This document shows, piece after piece, positions 8,792-15,667 of a stretch of DNA of 64,000 bases. The position numbers were made by a program, and so were the translations under genes. Source of the stretch: Clostridia bacterium (GTDB lineage: Bacteria > Bacillota > Clostridia > Oscillospirales > Acutalibacteraceae); contig JAFWYB010000052.1 of assembly GCA_017517865.1 (NCBI GenBank), positions 62,001 to 126,000 of the forward strand, in the 5' to 3' direction. Below the pieces are notes generated by a model, which was given only the letters and a program-made list of their open reading frames with translations, had not been told where the DNA came from and did no database searches. Numbering within the stretch: the first letter of the stretch is position 1; the number at the start of each line of letters is the position of its first letter.

Positions 8792-9016
8792 AAAAAAATA
8801 CAGCCCCTTTTGCGTAGCCGATAGCCGGGATTTACCTATAAAATCCGATGATCTGATAACTCTGTCTTTTCAGGCAGACAGATGAAAGAGTGAATTTAAG
8901 TCTGCAGTAAACAAAACGAAACAGTAAAAACCGTTGTAAAGCTTTTTTGCCTTTACAACGGTTTTGGTATTTACCTTTCTTTTATTTATAAGGTTTTTCA
9001 GATGTTTGGTTTTTCT
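8792..9016. repeat. Dispersed intergenic element, copy A (about 225 bp)
   Basis: This intergenic stretch is strongly similar along its length to 36875-37110. The two share a 26-nt identical run (8976-9001 and 37072-37097) and other long runs such as GAGTGAATTTAAGTCTG. Both copies lie between a rightward gene and the 3' end of a leftward MFS gene. Two conserved helices can be drawn: 8826-8833 with 8841-8847 (one bulged G), and 8874-8879 with 8900-8905. A 15-bp terminator hairpin follows. It may be a structured RNA, a small mobile element or a duplicated 3' region. Confidence 0.7.
8927..8965. terminator. Bidirectional terminator inside repeat copy A
   Basis: A 15-bp perfect stem (8927-8941 with 8951-8965) has A-rich and T-rich flanks. 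It serves the convergent permease and MFS genes. Confidence 0.7.
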
Positions 9017-9020
9017 TTAT

Positions 9021-10190
9021 TTAAGCTTTCTTTTTAAGGGCTTTAAGTGTTGCTTCGTTGAGAAGATAAAGGCAAATGCAAAGAGCGATAAGAACGAATG
9101 GGGTTATAGTAAAGCTTACGGCTGTTGCAATAAAGCCGAAAACCATCTGCAGTGAAAAGCCTATGGCATAGGCACCGCCCATGTGATAGCCGGTTATATC
9201 TGCTGAATAAGTTGGGCCGAATCTTTCGGGTATGCTGTGCAACACACTCGGGAAAACCGGTCCGAAGCCTGTGCCGATGAGGAAAAAGCCTACAAGCGAG
9301 GTGTTGCCTATCGGCAACGCGAGTATGATTATTCCTAAAAATGCAGCAAGCGTTCCGCCGCGTATCATATTTTTATCCGATACCTTCATTGATATGAAGC
9401 CTGAAATCATACGTCCGAACATAATTCCGCCGTAGTAAAGAGAAACCCATTTAGCGGCAACATCGGGTGAAACTGCAAAAACGTTTACCGCATAGCTTGC
9501 ACCCCAGGTGCCGAGCAGAAATTCCATACTGCAATAAGCGCCGAGAGAAAGAATGCTTGTTATAACACCCTTACTTTTTAAAATATCCGTAAGCTTAGCA
9601 GAGGCCCCGGGTTCATTTGCCGCTTCAAGCTTTTTGCTTTTCTCCATAGCTTTCCACTTTTTTAAGCTCAGAAGCACAATCAGAGCAATGATAACCTGAA
9701 GAGCGGCAATAATACGGTAGCCGTTACGCCACTGACCCTCTTCGGCACCGAGAAAGGAGGACATAATAAGCGGGCTTACCGTTACGCCTATACCCCAGAA
9801 GCAGTGAAGCCAGTTCATATGCTGAGCCTTGTAGTGCAGTGAAACGAAGTTATTAAGTCCCGTATCTATTGCACCTGCACCGTAGCCGAGTATGATTGCA
9901 AAAATTATCATCACAACGATATTCGGAGAAAAGCTTATGCCGAGAATACCTATGGCGGTCAGAAGTATAGAGAAAAGAGTAACTCTGCTTGTGCCGAATT
10001 TTCTTATAAGAGTACCCGAAACGAAGCTTACTCCGCCCGTGCAAACGGTTATAATGATGCTGTAAACCGAAGCGAAGCTTTCGCTTATGCCGAACTCCTT
10101 GTGCAGCACAGGCCAGGCAACGCCGAAAAGAGAGTCGGGCAGACCGAGGGAGATGAAAACAATATAAATAACAGCCAAAATCAAAATCAT
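9021..10190 (-). CDS. MFS transporter, FucP/sugar-like, substrate unknown
   Basis: This 389-residue protein has about twelve membrane segments with MFS signatures, beginning SLGLPDSLFGVAWP, with GTLIRKFGTSRVTL in the first cytosolic loop and GYGAGAIDTGLNNFV in segment 5. These resemble the fucose/sugar proton symporter and YbjJ-like branches, but no substrate can be assigned. An upstream in-frame ATG exists at 10244, inside the promoter. The ATG at 10190 follows TAGGAG at 7 nt and is the better start. The gene is divergent from the secreted phosphoesterase. Confidence 0.8.
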   Translation of the reverse strand: MILILAVIYIVFISLGLPDSLFGVAWPVLHKEFGISESFASVYSIIITVCTGGVSFVSGTLIRKFGTSRVTLFSILLTAIGILGISFSPNIVVMIIFAIILGYGAGAIDTGLNNFVSLHYKAQHMNWLHCFWGIGVTVSPLIMSSFLGAEEGQWRNGYRIIAALQVIIALIVLLSLKKWKAMEKSKKLEAANEPGASAKLTDILKSKGVITSILSLGAYCSMEFLLGTWGASYAVNVFAVSPDVAAKWVSLYYGGIMFGRMISGFISMKVSDKNMIRGGTLAAFLGIIILALPIGNTSLVGFFLIGTGFGPVFPSVLHSIPERFGPTYSADITGYHMGGAYAIGFSLQMVFGFIATAVSFTITPFVLIALCICLYLLNEATLKALKKKA

Positions 10191-10235
10191 AATACTACTC
10201 CTAAGATGTTCTTCATCTGAAACAATTACTTTGAT

Positions 10236-10264
10236 ATTATACATATCCTTTGAAGATAATTCAA
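10236..10264 (-). promoter_or_regulatory. Promoter of the leftward MFS gene
   Basis: On the minus strand TTGAAT (10264-10259) and TATAAT (10241-10236) are 17 bp apart. This also argues against the upstream start codon at 10244. Confidence 0.75.
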
Positions 10265-10281
10265 CACATTTGTCACAATAA

Positions 10282-10296
10282 AACCCGTAACGGGTT
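10282..10296. promoter_or_regulatory. 15-bp palindrome between divergent promoters (operator candidate)
   Basis: AACCCGT-A-ACGGGTT is a perfect inverted repeat whose right end overlaps the -35 box of the rightward promoter (10295) and which lies 18 bp upstream of the leftward -35. The position suits a repressor or activator site shared by both genes. No regulator gene is adjacent. Confidence 0.45.
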
Positions 10297-10323
10297 GACT
10301 TTTTAAAGCCGCCTTTCTATAAT
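10295..10323 (+). promoter_or_regulatory. Promoter of the secreted phosphoesterase gene
   Basis: TTGACT 10295-10300 and TATAAT 10318-10323 are separated by 17 bp. Confidence 0.75.
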
Positions 10324-10354
10324 TAAATTGTGTAATTTTTAAGGAGGCTTAAAT

Positions 10355-11593
10355 ATGATGAAAAAAACCTTTGCACTTATTCTTTCGCTCGTTCTTTTGA
10401 TTTCTGCGGCTGCCGTACCTTCCTACGGTGCAGAAGAAAAGAAGCTTACCTTCGGTGAGGACGGTAAATTCAGGATTCTGCAGATAAATGACTTTCAGGA
10501 CCGAGATGTTGCAAATGAAGAATCGCTTGCATTTTTAAATGCTGTGCTTGATAAGTACGAGCCTGACCTTGTTGTACTTGTCGGTGACCAGCTCAGCGAT
10601 CATTTCCCGGGAAAAACTGTTGAAAAACTCAAGCAGGCTATTGCAAATCAGGTTACTCCTATGCAGGAAAGAGGAATTCCCTTTATTTTTACCTTCGGCA
10701 ATCACGATCTTGACCATGTGAGCACTATGTCTGCTCAGCAGCAGGGCGAATATTACCGCAGCTTTTCATATTGCTATGCCAACAGCGACGGACCCGATGC
10801 AGGCACGTATAACACCTTGATTTACTCAAACGACGGAACAACACCGCTTCTTAACATCTATATGATGGATACCGGTCATTGGGTAGGTACGGGTATGAAC
10901 TGCGGTGTAACGGAAGAGCAGGTTGAATGGTACAAGGAAACAAGCAACTCACTCAAGGCCCTCAACGGCGTAAAGGTTGTTCCGTCTCTTGTCTTTCAGC
11001 ACGTACCTGTAAAGGAAATTCACAAGCTTTTAAAAGAGGTGCCCGCGGATACGCCGTGTGCACTCAAGGCAAAGTATGAGGATAAATATTATGTGCTGGA
11101 CGAAAACGCAGACTGGATAGGTGACCGCAATGTTATGAGGGAAACACCCGCAAGTGAGCATCCCACAGTTACAACGGGTCAGTATGAGGCCTGGCTTGAG
11201 CAGGGCGATATCATAGGCGCATATTTCGGACACGACCACATAAATACCTTTGTTGGCAGAACAGAGGACGGCATAGTTCTCGGCTACAACGGCGGCTTCG
11301 GCTTTGCAACCTACGGCGACCCGGGCGAAAGATATGCTAAAATTTTCGATTTTGACGCTTCCGATGTAGAAAATTACACTCAGCAGAATGTTTACTACAC
11401 CGAGACCGTTACCGAAGAGCCTGATGAGCCACAGGAACCTCAGGAGCCTTCAGAACCCGAGGAACCCGTAAAGGAATGTGATTGCAACTGCCACAAGGAC
11501 GGCTTTATGGGCTTCATCTGGAAAATTGTAAGATTTTTCTCAAAGCTTTTCGGCGCGAACAAAGTTTGCAAGTGCGGAATTGAACATTATTGA
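10355..11593 (+). CDS. Secreted calcineurin-like metallophosphoesterase with Cys-rich C-terminal tail
   Basis: This 412-residue protein starts with a signal peptide (about residues 1-25, cleavage near YGA-EE). The catalytic domain shows the family metal-binding series: NDFQD near residue 46, VGDQL, FGNHDLDH, FQHVP and GHDH. It is therefore an exported phosphatase or nucleotidase-like enzyme. After about residue 355 comes a Pro/Glu linker (repeats of EPQEP type), then a 40-residue tail with CDCNC, an aromatic, amphipathic GFIWKIVRFFSKLF helix and CKCGIEHY. The tail probably associates with the membrane or cell wall. The ATG at 10355 follows AAGGAGG at 7 nt. Confidence 0.82.
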   Translation: MMKKTFALILSLVLLISAAAVPSYGAEEKKLTFGEDGKFRILQINDFQDRDVANEESLAFLNAVLDKYEPDLVVLVGDQLSDHFPGKTVEKLKQAIANQVTPMQERGIPFIFTFGNHDLDHVSTMSAQQQGEYYRSFSYCYANSDGPDAGTYNTLIYSNDGTTPLLNIYMMDTGHWVGTGMNCGVTEEQVEWYKETSNSLKALNGVKVVPSLVFQHVPVKEIHKLLKEVPADTPCALKAKYEDKYYVLDENADWIGDRNVMRETPASEHPTVTTGQYEAWLEQGDIIGAYFGHDHINTFVGRTEDGIVLGYNGGFGFATYGDPGERYAKIFDFDASDVENYTQQNVYYTETVTEEPDEPQEPQEPSEPEEPVKECDCNCHKDGFMGFIWKIVRFFSKLFGANKVCKCGIEHY

Positions 11594-11594
11594 T

Positions 11595-11630
11595 AAAAAC
11601 AAGCGGCAGCTTCAGCTACCGCTTGTTTTT
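11595..11630. terminator. Bidirectional terminator between the phosphoesterase and pdp
   Basis: AAAAACAAGCGG pairs with CCGCTTGTTTTT around a short loop, at the junction of two convergent genes. Its right end touches the stop codon of the leftward gene. Confidence 0.8.
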
Positions 11631-12930
11631 ATTCAACCACCCTATATATCAGCGGCTTTCTTTCTGTTTCCTTTTCGCTGAAAACGAATCCGCTTATAAA
11701 CATTTCTTCAGCAGAAGCAAGCTTAGCTTCATCGTTTGTGAAAAGCTCAGCGATAACATCTCCCTTTTTAACAATATCACCGGTCTTTTTATGAAGGATA
11801 ATACCCGCAGTATAATCTATCCCATCGTCCTTCGTCACTCTGCCCGCACCGAGCACAACACTTGCAGAGCCGATTTTTTCCGCATCCGTTGCCGCAATAT
11901 AGCCGTCAGCGGGGGAGAGAACCTCTTTTCTGTGTTTTGCCTTTGCAAAATTATCCGTATTTTCAATAAGTGAAGCATCGCCGCCCTGAGCTTTTACCAT
12001 TTCAAGGAATTTTTTGTAAGCCTCACCGTTTGTGAGTGCGGCGCGCACCCTGCTTTCAGCCTCGATATAATCAATGCCGAAGGCGAGTACGGTGATATTC
12101 GTCGCAAGAGCAATACACACCTGAGTGAGGTCGCTGTCGGTGCCGCTTCTGAGTATTTCCGCAGCCTCAATAACCTCAAGGGTGTTGCCTATGTTTTTGC
12201 CGAGGGGAGTATCCATATCAGTAATTACAGCGCGTACTCTTTTACCCGCACCCTTACCGATGGTTACCATCTTTTCGGCAAGTAAAAGAGCGTCCTCGGG
12301 CGTTTTCATAAATGCACCGCTGCCGTACTTTACATCCAGCACGATACAGTCACTTCCGGCGGCAAGCTTCTTGCTCATAATGCTTGATGCAATAAGGGGA
12401 ATTGAGCCTACCGTTGCAGTGGCATCTCTGAGAGCGTAAAGCTTTTTGTCTGCGGGGGCAAGGTTACCCGTCTGCCCTACTACACAGATACCCGTTCTGT
12501 TAACGGTGTCAATAAAATTTTCCGGAGAAAGCGCTGTGTTAAAGCCTTTTATTGCTTCAAGCTTGTCAACGGTACCGCCTGTGTGACCGAGACCTCTGCC
12601 GCTCATTTTAGCAACCTTACAGCCGATTGCCGCCACAACGGGAGCAACAATCAGCGTAGTTTTATCGCCTACGCCACCGGTAGAATGCTTATCAACCTTA
12701 ACACCGTCTATACCGCTTAAATCGAGCATATCGCCGCTTTTTGCCATCTCGAGGGTAAGAGTAACCGTTTCTTTGTCGCTCATTCCCTTAAGGTAAATTG
12801 CCATAAGTAAAGCCGCCGCCTGATAGTCGGCAATTTCACCGTTGACATAATTTTTAATGAAAAATGAGATTTCTTCATCGGTAAGCTCAAAGCCGTCACG
12901 CTTTTTTGAAATAATATCATATATTCGCAT
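11629..12930 (-). CDS. pdp: Pyrimidine-nucleoside phosphorylase
   Basis: This 433-residue protein matches the thymidine/pyrimidine-nucleoside phosphorylase family. It has the helical N-terminal domain, the phosphate-binding KHSTGGVGDK loop (residues 81-90), and the KMSGRGLGHTGGTVDKLE signature. The C-terminal domain (SPADGYIAATDAEKIGSA and onward) is the usual alpha/beta cap. The enzyme cleaves uridine and thymidine to base and (deoxy)ribose-1-phosphate for salvage. Gram-positive members with this length are mostly broad-specificity Pdp, which I prefer over DeoA. A ribosome site AAGGTGG precedes the ATG, and the gene is probably transcribed alone. Confidence 0.9.
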   Translation of the reverse strand: MRIYDIISKKRDGFELTDEEISFFIKNYVNGEIADYQAAALLMAIYLKGMSDKETVTLTLEMAKSGDMLDLSGIDGVKVDKHSTGGVGDKTTLIVAPVVAAIGCKVAKMSGRGLGHTGGTVDKLEAIKGFNTALSPENFIDTVNRTGICVVGQTGNLAPADKKLYALRDATATVGSIPLIASSIMSKKLAAGSDCIVLDVKYGSGAFMKTPEDALLLAEKMVTIGKGAGKRVRAVITDMDTPLGKNIGNTLEVIEAAEILRSGTDSDLTQVCIALATNITVLAFGIDYIEAESRVRAALTNGEAYKKFLEMVKAQGGDASLIENTDNFAKAKHRKEVLSPADGYIAATDAEKIGSASVVLGAGRVTKDDGIDYTAGIILHKKTGDIVKKGDVIAELFTNDEAKLASAEEMFISGFVFSEKETERKPLIYRVVE

Positions 12931-12968
12931 AATAACGCCACCTTTTGTTTTAGTGTCAGTATATGCAT

Positions 12969-12997
12969 ATTTTATAATAGTATGGCACGGAAATCAA
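12969..12997 (-). promoter_or_regulatory. Promoter of pdp
   Basis: On the minus strand TTGATT (12997-12992) and TAAAAT (12974-12969) are 17 bp apart. Confidence 0.55.
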
Positions 12998-13043
12998 TAC
13001 TAAAAATATTTCTAAAATATATAGTGTAATTTTATGTTTTTTA

Positions 13044-13072
13044 TTGACAAATTGTGTATACAGTTGTATAAT
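13044..13072 (+). promoter_or_regulatory. Promoter of the protease/FHA gene
   Basis: TTGACA 13044-13049 and TATAAT 13067-13072 with a 17-bp spacer form a consensus promoter. It leaves a 5' leader of about 120 nt that holds a small CGGTT-TT-AACCG hairpin. Confidence 0.8.
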
Positions 13073-13197
13073 TTTGTCGTATATTTGTAATCATTTTTCG
13101 TCAATGAAAATACTTTGCGAAAAAAACAGATTTATTTAATCAGGTGTGAACGGTTTTAACCGAAAAGCATAAAAAAATCACACGGAGGAGTAAAAAA

Positions 13198-14799
13198 ATG
13201 AAAAACAAAAAATCAATGAGAAAGCTGTTAAGCGGCATTCTCGCAATCGTAATGGCAGCTTGCATGCTTATGGGCATGGCAACAACAGCTGCTGCAGCAA
13301 ACCAGGCAGTAATGGATGCCAAAAACGGTGTTGTTCAGATTCAGATCTGGTTCAACGACGATGATACCGGTGTAGAAGAGTATTTTGCACAGGGCACAGG
13401 TTTTCTTATTAACAACAATACTGTTGTAACATGTGAACACGTTGTTGCAGTTGATGAAGATTTCTTGGTTAATTGGGCAATTGAAAGTAACCTTGCATTA
13501 GGAACAGACCGTACTGCTTCAGAATTAAGAGAATGTCTTGAAATCAGAGTAATTGTGTACCGTGACGTTTTTGTTAAGGCTTCAGTTTTAACATCAAGCC
13601 GTGAAATGGACTACGCAGTTCTTTCTCTTGAACAGGAGATCAGTGGTCGTACACCTCTTGCAGTACGTGACAGTAATACTCTTATTCAGACAGATGATGT
13701 ATATGCACTTGGTTTTCCTGCAGATATGAATACAATTGACGAAGTTCGTTACTATGACCCCAGTGCTGTTACAGTAACTGATGGTACTGTAAACTTTGTT
13801 GGTAATGATGATTTTACCTATATCGAAGATGATGATTCATTCCTTCACAGAAATGTTAATGTTGTTGTAAGTAGTGCTGCTATTCATCCCGGTAATTCAG
13901 GCGGTCCTCTTGTTGATGAAAATGGTGCAGTTGTAGGTATAAATTCAGCTACATCTGAAAACCGCAACTTTGCTATCAGTAGCTATCAGTTACTTACAGT
14001 TCTTGACGCACTTGGTATAAAGTATACATCAAGCGGAAAAGTTGATCCCACAGATCCCACAGATCCTACAGATCCTACAACACAGGCTCCCACAGATCCC
14101 ACAACACAGGCTCCCACAGAGCCCACAACTCCCGCTCCTACAGAGCCTGATACAACAAAGGCTGATGATAAAGACGGTGATGATGAAGAAAAAGAAGGTC
14201 TCGATCCCATGATTATCGCTATCGCTGCAGTTGCAGTTGTAGTAGTTATCCTTCTTATCGTTCTTATCCTCAATTCAAAGAAGAAAAAGGCAGCTCCCGT
14301 GGCAGCTCCCGTAGCTCCCGCACCTTCAGTTCCCAGAGCTCCCCAGCCTCAGGCTCCCGTTCAGGCAGCTCCCCGTGCTCCTATGGCACCTCCCGCACCT
14401 GCAAGACCCGCAACAGCTGAAACCTCAGTTCTCAATGCAGGCGTTGGCGAAACAACAGTTCTCGGCGCAGGCTCAGGCGAAACAACAGTTCTTGCACAGA
14501 ACGTAAACGGCGGCTTCCTTCTTCGCACAAGCAACAATGAGCGCATTCCCATCAACTCTGCAGATTTCTCAGTGGGCAGAGAGCGTTCAAAGGTTGATTA
14601 TTGCATCGGCGGCAACACAAACATCAGCCGTGAGCATGCAAAATTCGTTGTTCGCAACGGCGTTACATACATCGTAGACAACAAGACCGCTAACGGTACC
14701 TTCGTCAACGGTGTAAAGGCTCGTCCCGGCCAGGAAATCGAGCTTAAGTCAGGTGACAAGATCGTTCTTGCAGACGAATCATTTGAATTCAGCAAATAA
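13198..14799 (+). CDS. Membrane-spanning trypsin-like serine protease with cytoplasmic FHA domain
   Basis: This 533-residue protein has a signal peptide (about 1-36) and a trypsin/DegP-like protease domain outside the cell, with the triad visible as His81 (TCEHVV), Asp138 (MDYAVL) and Ser234 (HPGNSGGPL). A PTDPTDPTTQAP-rich stalk follows, then one membrane segment (about 338-358) ending in KKKK. Inside the cell comes a Pro/Ala linker, three 10-residue repeats with ETSVL/ETTVL cores (about 408-435), and an FHA domain (about 438-533: SVGRE, NISREHA, NGTFVNG). FHA domains bind phosphothreonine peptides. The next genes are a PP2C phosphatase and a Ser/Thr kinase, so the ETTVL threonines are likely kinase targets, by inference. 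ATG 13198 follows GGAGGAG. Confidence 0.88.
   Translation: MKNKKSMRKLLSGILAIVMAACMLMGMATTAAAANQAVMDAKNGVVQIQIWFNDDDTGVEEYFAQGTGFLINNNTVVTCEHVVAVDEDFLVNWAIESNLALGTDRTASELRECLEIRVIVYRDVFVKASVLTSSREMDYAVLSLEQEISGRTPLAVRDSNTLIQTDDVYALGFPADMNTIDEVRYYDPSAVTVTDGTVNFVGNDDFTYIEDDDSFLHRNVNVVVSSAAIHPGNSGGPLVDENGAVVGINSATSENRNFAISSYQLLTVLDALGIKYTSSGKVDPTDPTDPTDPTTQAPTDPTTQAPTEPTTPAPTEPDTTKADDKDGDDEEKEGLDPMIIAIAAVAVVVVILLIVLILNSKKKKAAPVAAPVAPAPSVPRAPQPQAPVQAAPRAPMAPPAPARPATAETSVLNAGVGETTVLGAGSGETTVLAQNVNGGFLLRTSNNERIPINSADFSVGRERSKVDYCIGGNTNISREHAKFVVRNGVTYIVDNKTANGTFVNGVKARPGQEIELKSGDKIVLADESFEFSK
14044..14150 (+). repeat. In-frame tandem repeats coding the Pro/Thr stalk
   Basis: Short in-frame units (GATCCCACA-type 9-mers, then two longer units containing ACACAGGCTCCC) encode PTDP and PTTQA repeats. 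Such arrays change length easily, so the stalk may vary between strains. Confidence 0.6.
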
Positions 14800-14818
14800 G
14801 TGATTTTTACAGCAACGG

Positions 14819-14847
14819 AATAAAGGCGGCTTCGGCCTCCTTTATTC
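14819..14847 (+). terminator. TTCG-capped hairpin between the FHA protein and PP2C genes
   Basis: A 12-bp stem with one mismatch is closed by a TTCG tetraloop. The following T-run is poor (ATTCTGTATG), so it may be a partial terminator or an RNA-processing point rather than a full stop. Confidence 0.5.
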
Positions 14848-14888
14848 TGTATGCTGATTTTCGGTTTTTTCAAGGAGTTGCAAAAAAA

Positions 14889-15656
14889 ATGGAATTTCTG
14901 GTTACTGCAAACACCGATATAGGTCTTGTTAAAAACACCAATCAGGACGGTATGTCGGTAAAGGTTATAAATACACGTCAGGGCAAAATCACCTTTGCCA
15001 TTCTCTGCGACGGAATGGGCGGCCTTCAGAAGGGTGAGGTTGCAAGCACAAGCCTTATTTCAGCCTTCAACGATTGGGTTTATAATGAGCTGCCTGAGCT
15101 TTGCAAGGCTCCTATTCAGGACTATGATATCAGAACCCAGTGGGAAAATATCGTTGCATCACAGAATAAGCTTATCGGCGCTTACGGTGCAAGGCAGGGT
15201 ATAAAGCTCGGCACAACCATCGTTGTTATGCTCCTTACACAGACCAGATACTATGTTCTTAATATTGGTGACTCCCGTGCTTATGAGATTTTTGATACAA
15301 TTCATCAGATAACAGAAGATCAGACATTTATCGCTCGCGAAATCAAGCTTGGCAGAATGACTCCCGAGCAGGCTGCCGCTGACCCGAGACGAAACGTGCT
15401 TCTGCAGTGTGTCGGAGCCTCTGATGAGGTATATCCCGATATGTTCTTCGGTGATATTAAGCAGAATGCGACATATATGCTATGCTCAGACGGTTTCAGA
15501 CACGAAATAACCGCTGATGAAATATATGAAAAATTTCAGCCTGCTGTGTTAAACAGCGTTGATGCTATGAACGCTAACACAGTGGATTTAATTGAACTTA
15601 ACAAACAAAGAGCAGAGAGAGATAATATCTCCGTTGTTCTTGTCAGAACTTACTGA
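14889..15656 (+). CDS. PP2C-family serine/threonine protein phosphatase
   Basis: This 255-residue cytoplasmic protein has the PP2C motif series: NTNQDG near residue 18, CDGMGG, NIGDSRAY, CSDGF and RDNISVVLV at the end. The conserved aspartates would bind two Mn/Mg ions. The family reverses Ser/Thr phosphorylation. Its stop is 11 nt before the kinase start, and the ribosome site of the kinase overlaps its end, so the pair is translated together. Its likely targets are the kinase and the threonines of the FHA protein and of the small membrane protein downstream, by inference. AAGGAG precedes the ATG. Confidence 0.9.
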   Translation: MEFLVTANTDIGLVKNTNQDGMSVKVINTRQGKITFAILCDGMGGLQKGEVASTSLISAFNDWVYNELPELCKAPIQDYDIRTQWENIVASQNKLIGAYGARQGIKLGTTIVVMLLTQTRYYVLNIGDSRAYEIFDTIHQITEDQTFIAREIKLGRMTPEQAAADPRRNVLLQCVGASDEVYPDMFFGDIKQNATYMLCSDGFRHEITADEIYEKFQPAVLNSVDAMNANTVDLIELNKQRAERDNISVVLVRTY

Positions 15657-15667
15657 GGGGTGCCGCA

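Noticed and set aside
10188..10244. Upstream start of the leftward MFS gene at 10244
   Set aside because: That codon overlaps the -10 box of a consensus promoter and has no ribosome site; ATG 10190 has TAGGAG at 7 nt.
14044..14150. Possible CRISPR-like array
   Set aside because: The repeats are in-frame 9-bp-type coding units without spacers; they encode a Pro/Thr stalk. No CRISPR array or cas gene was seen in the window.
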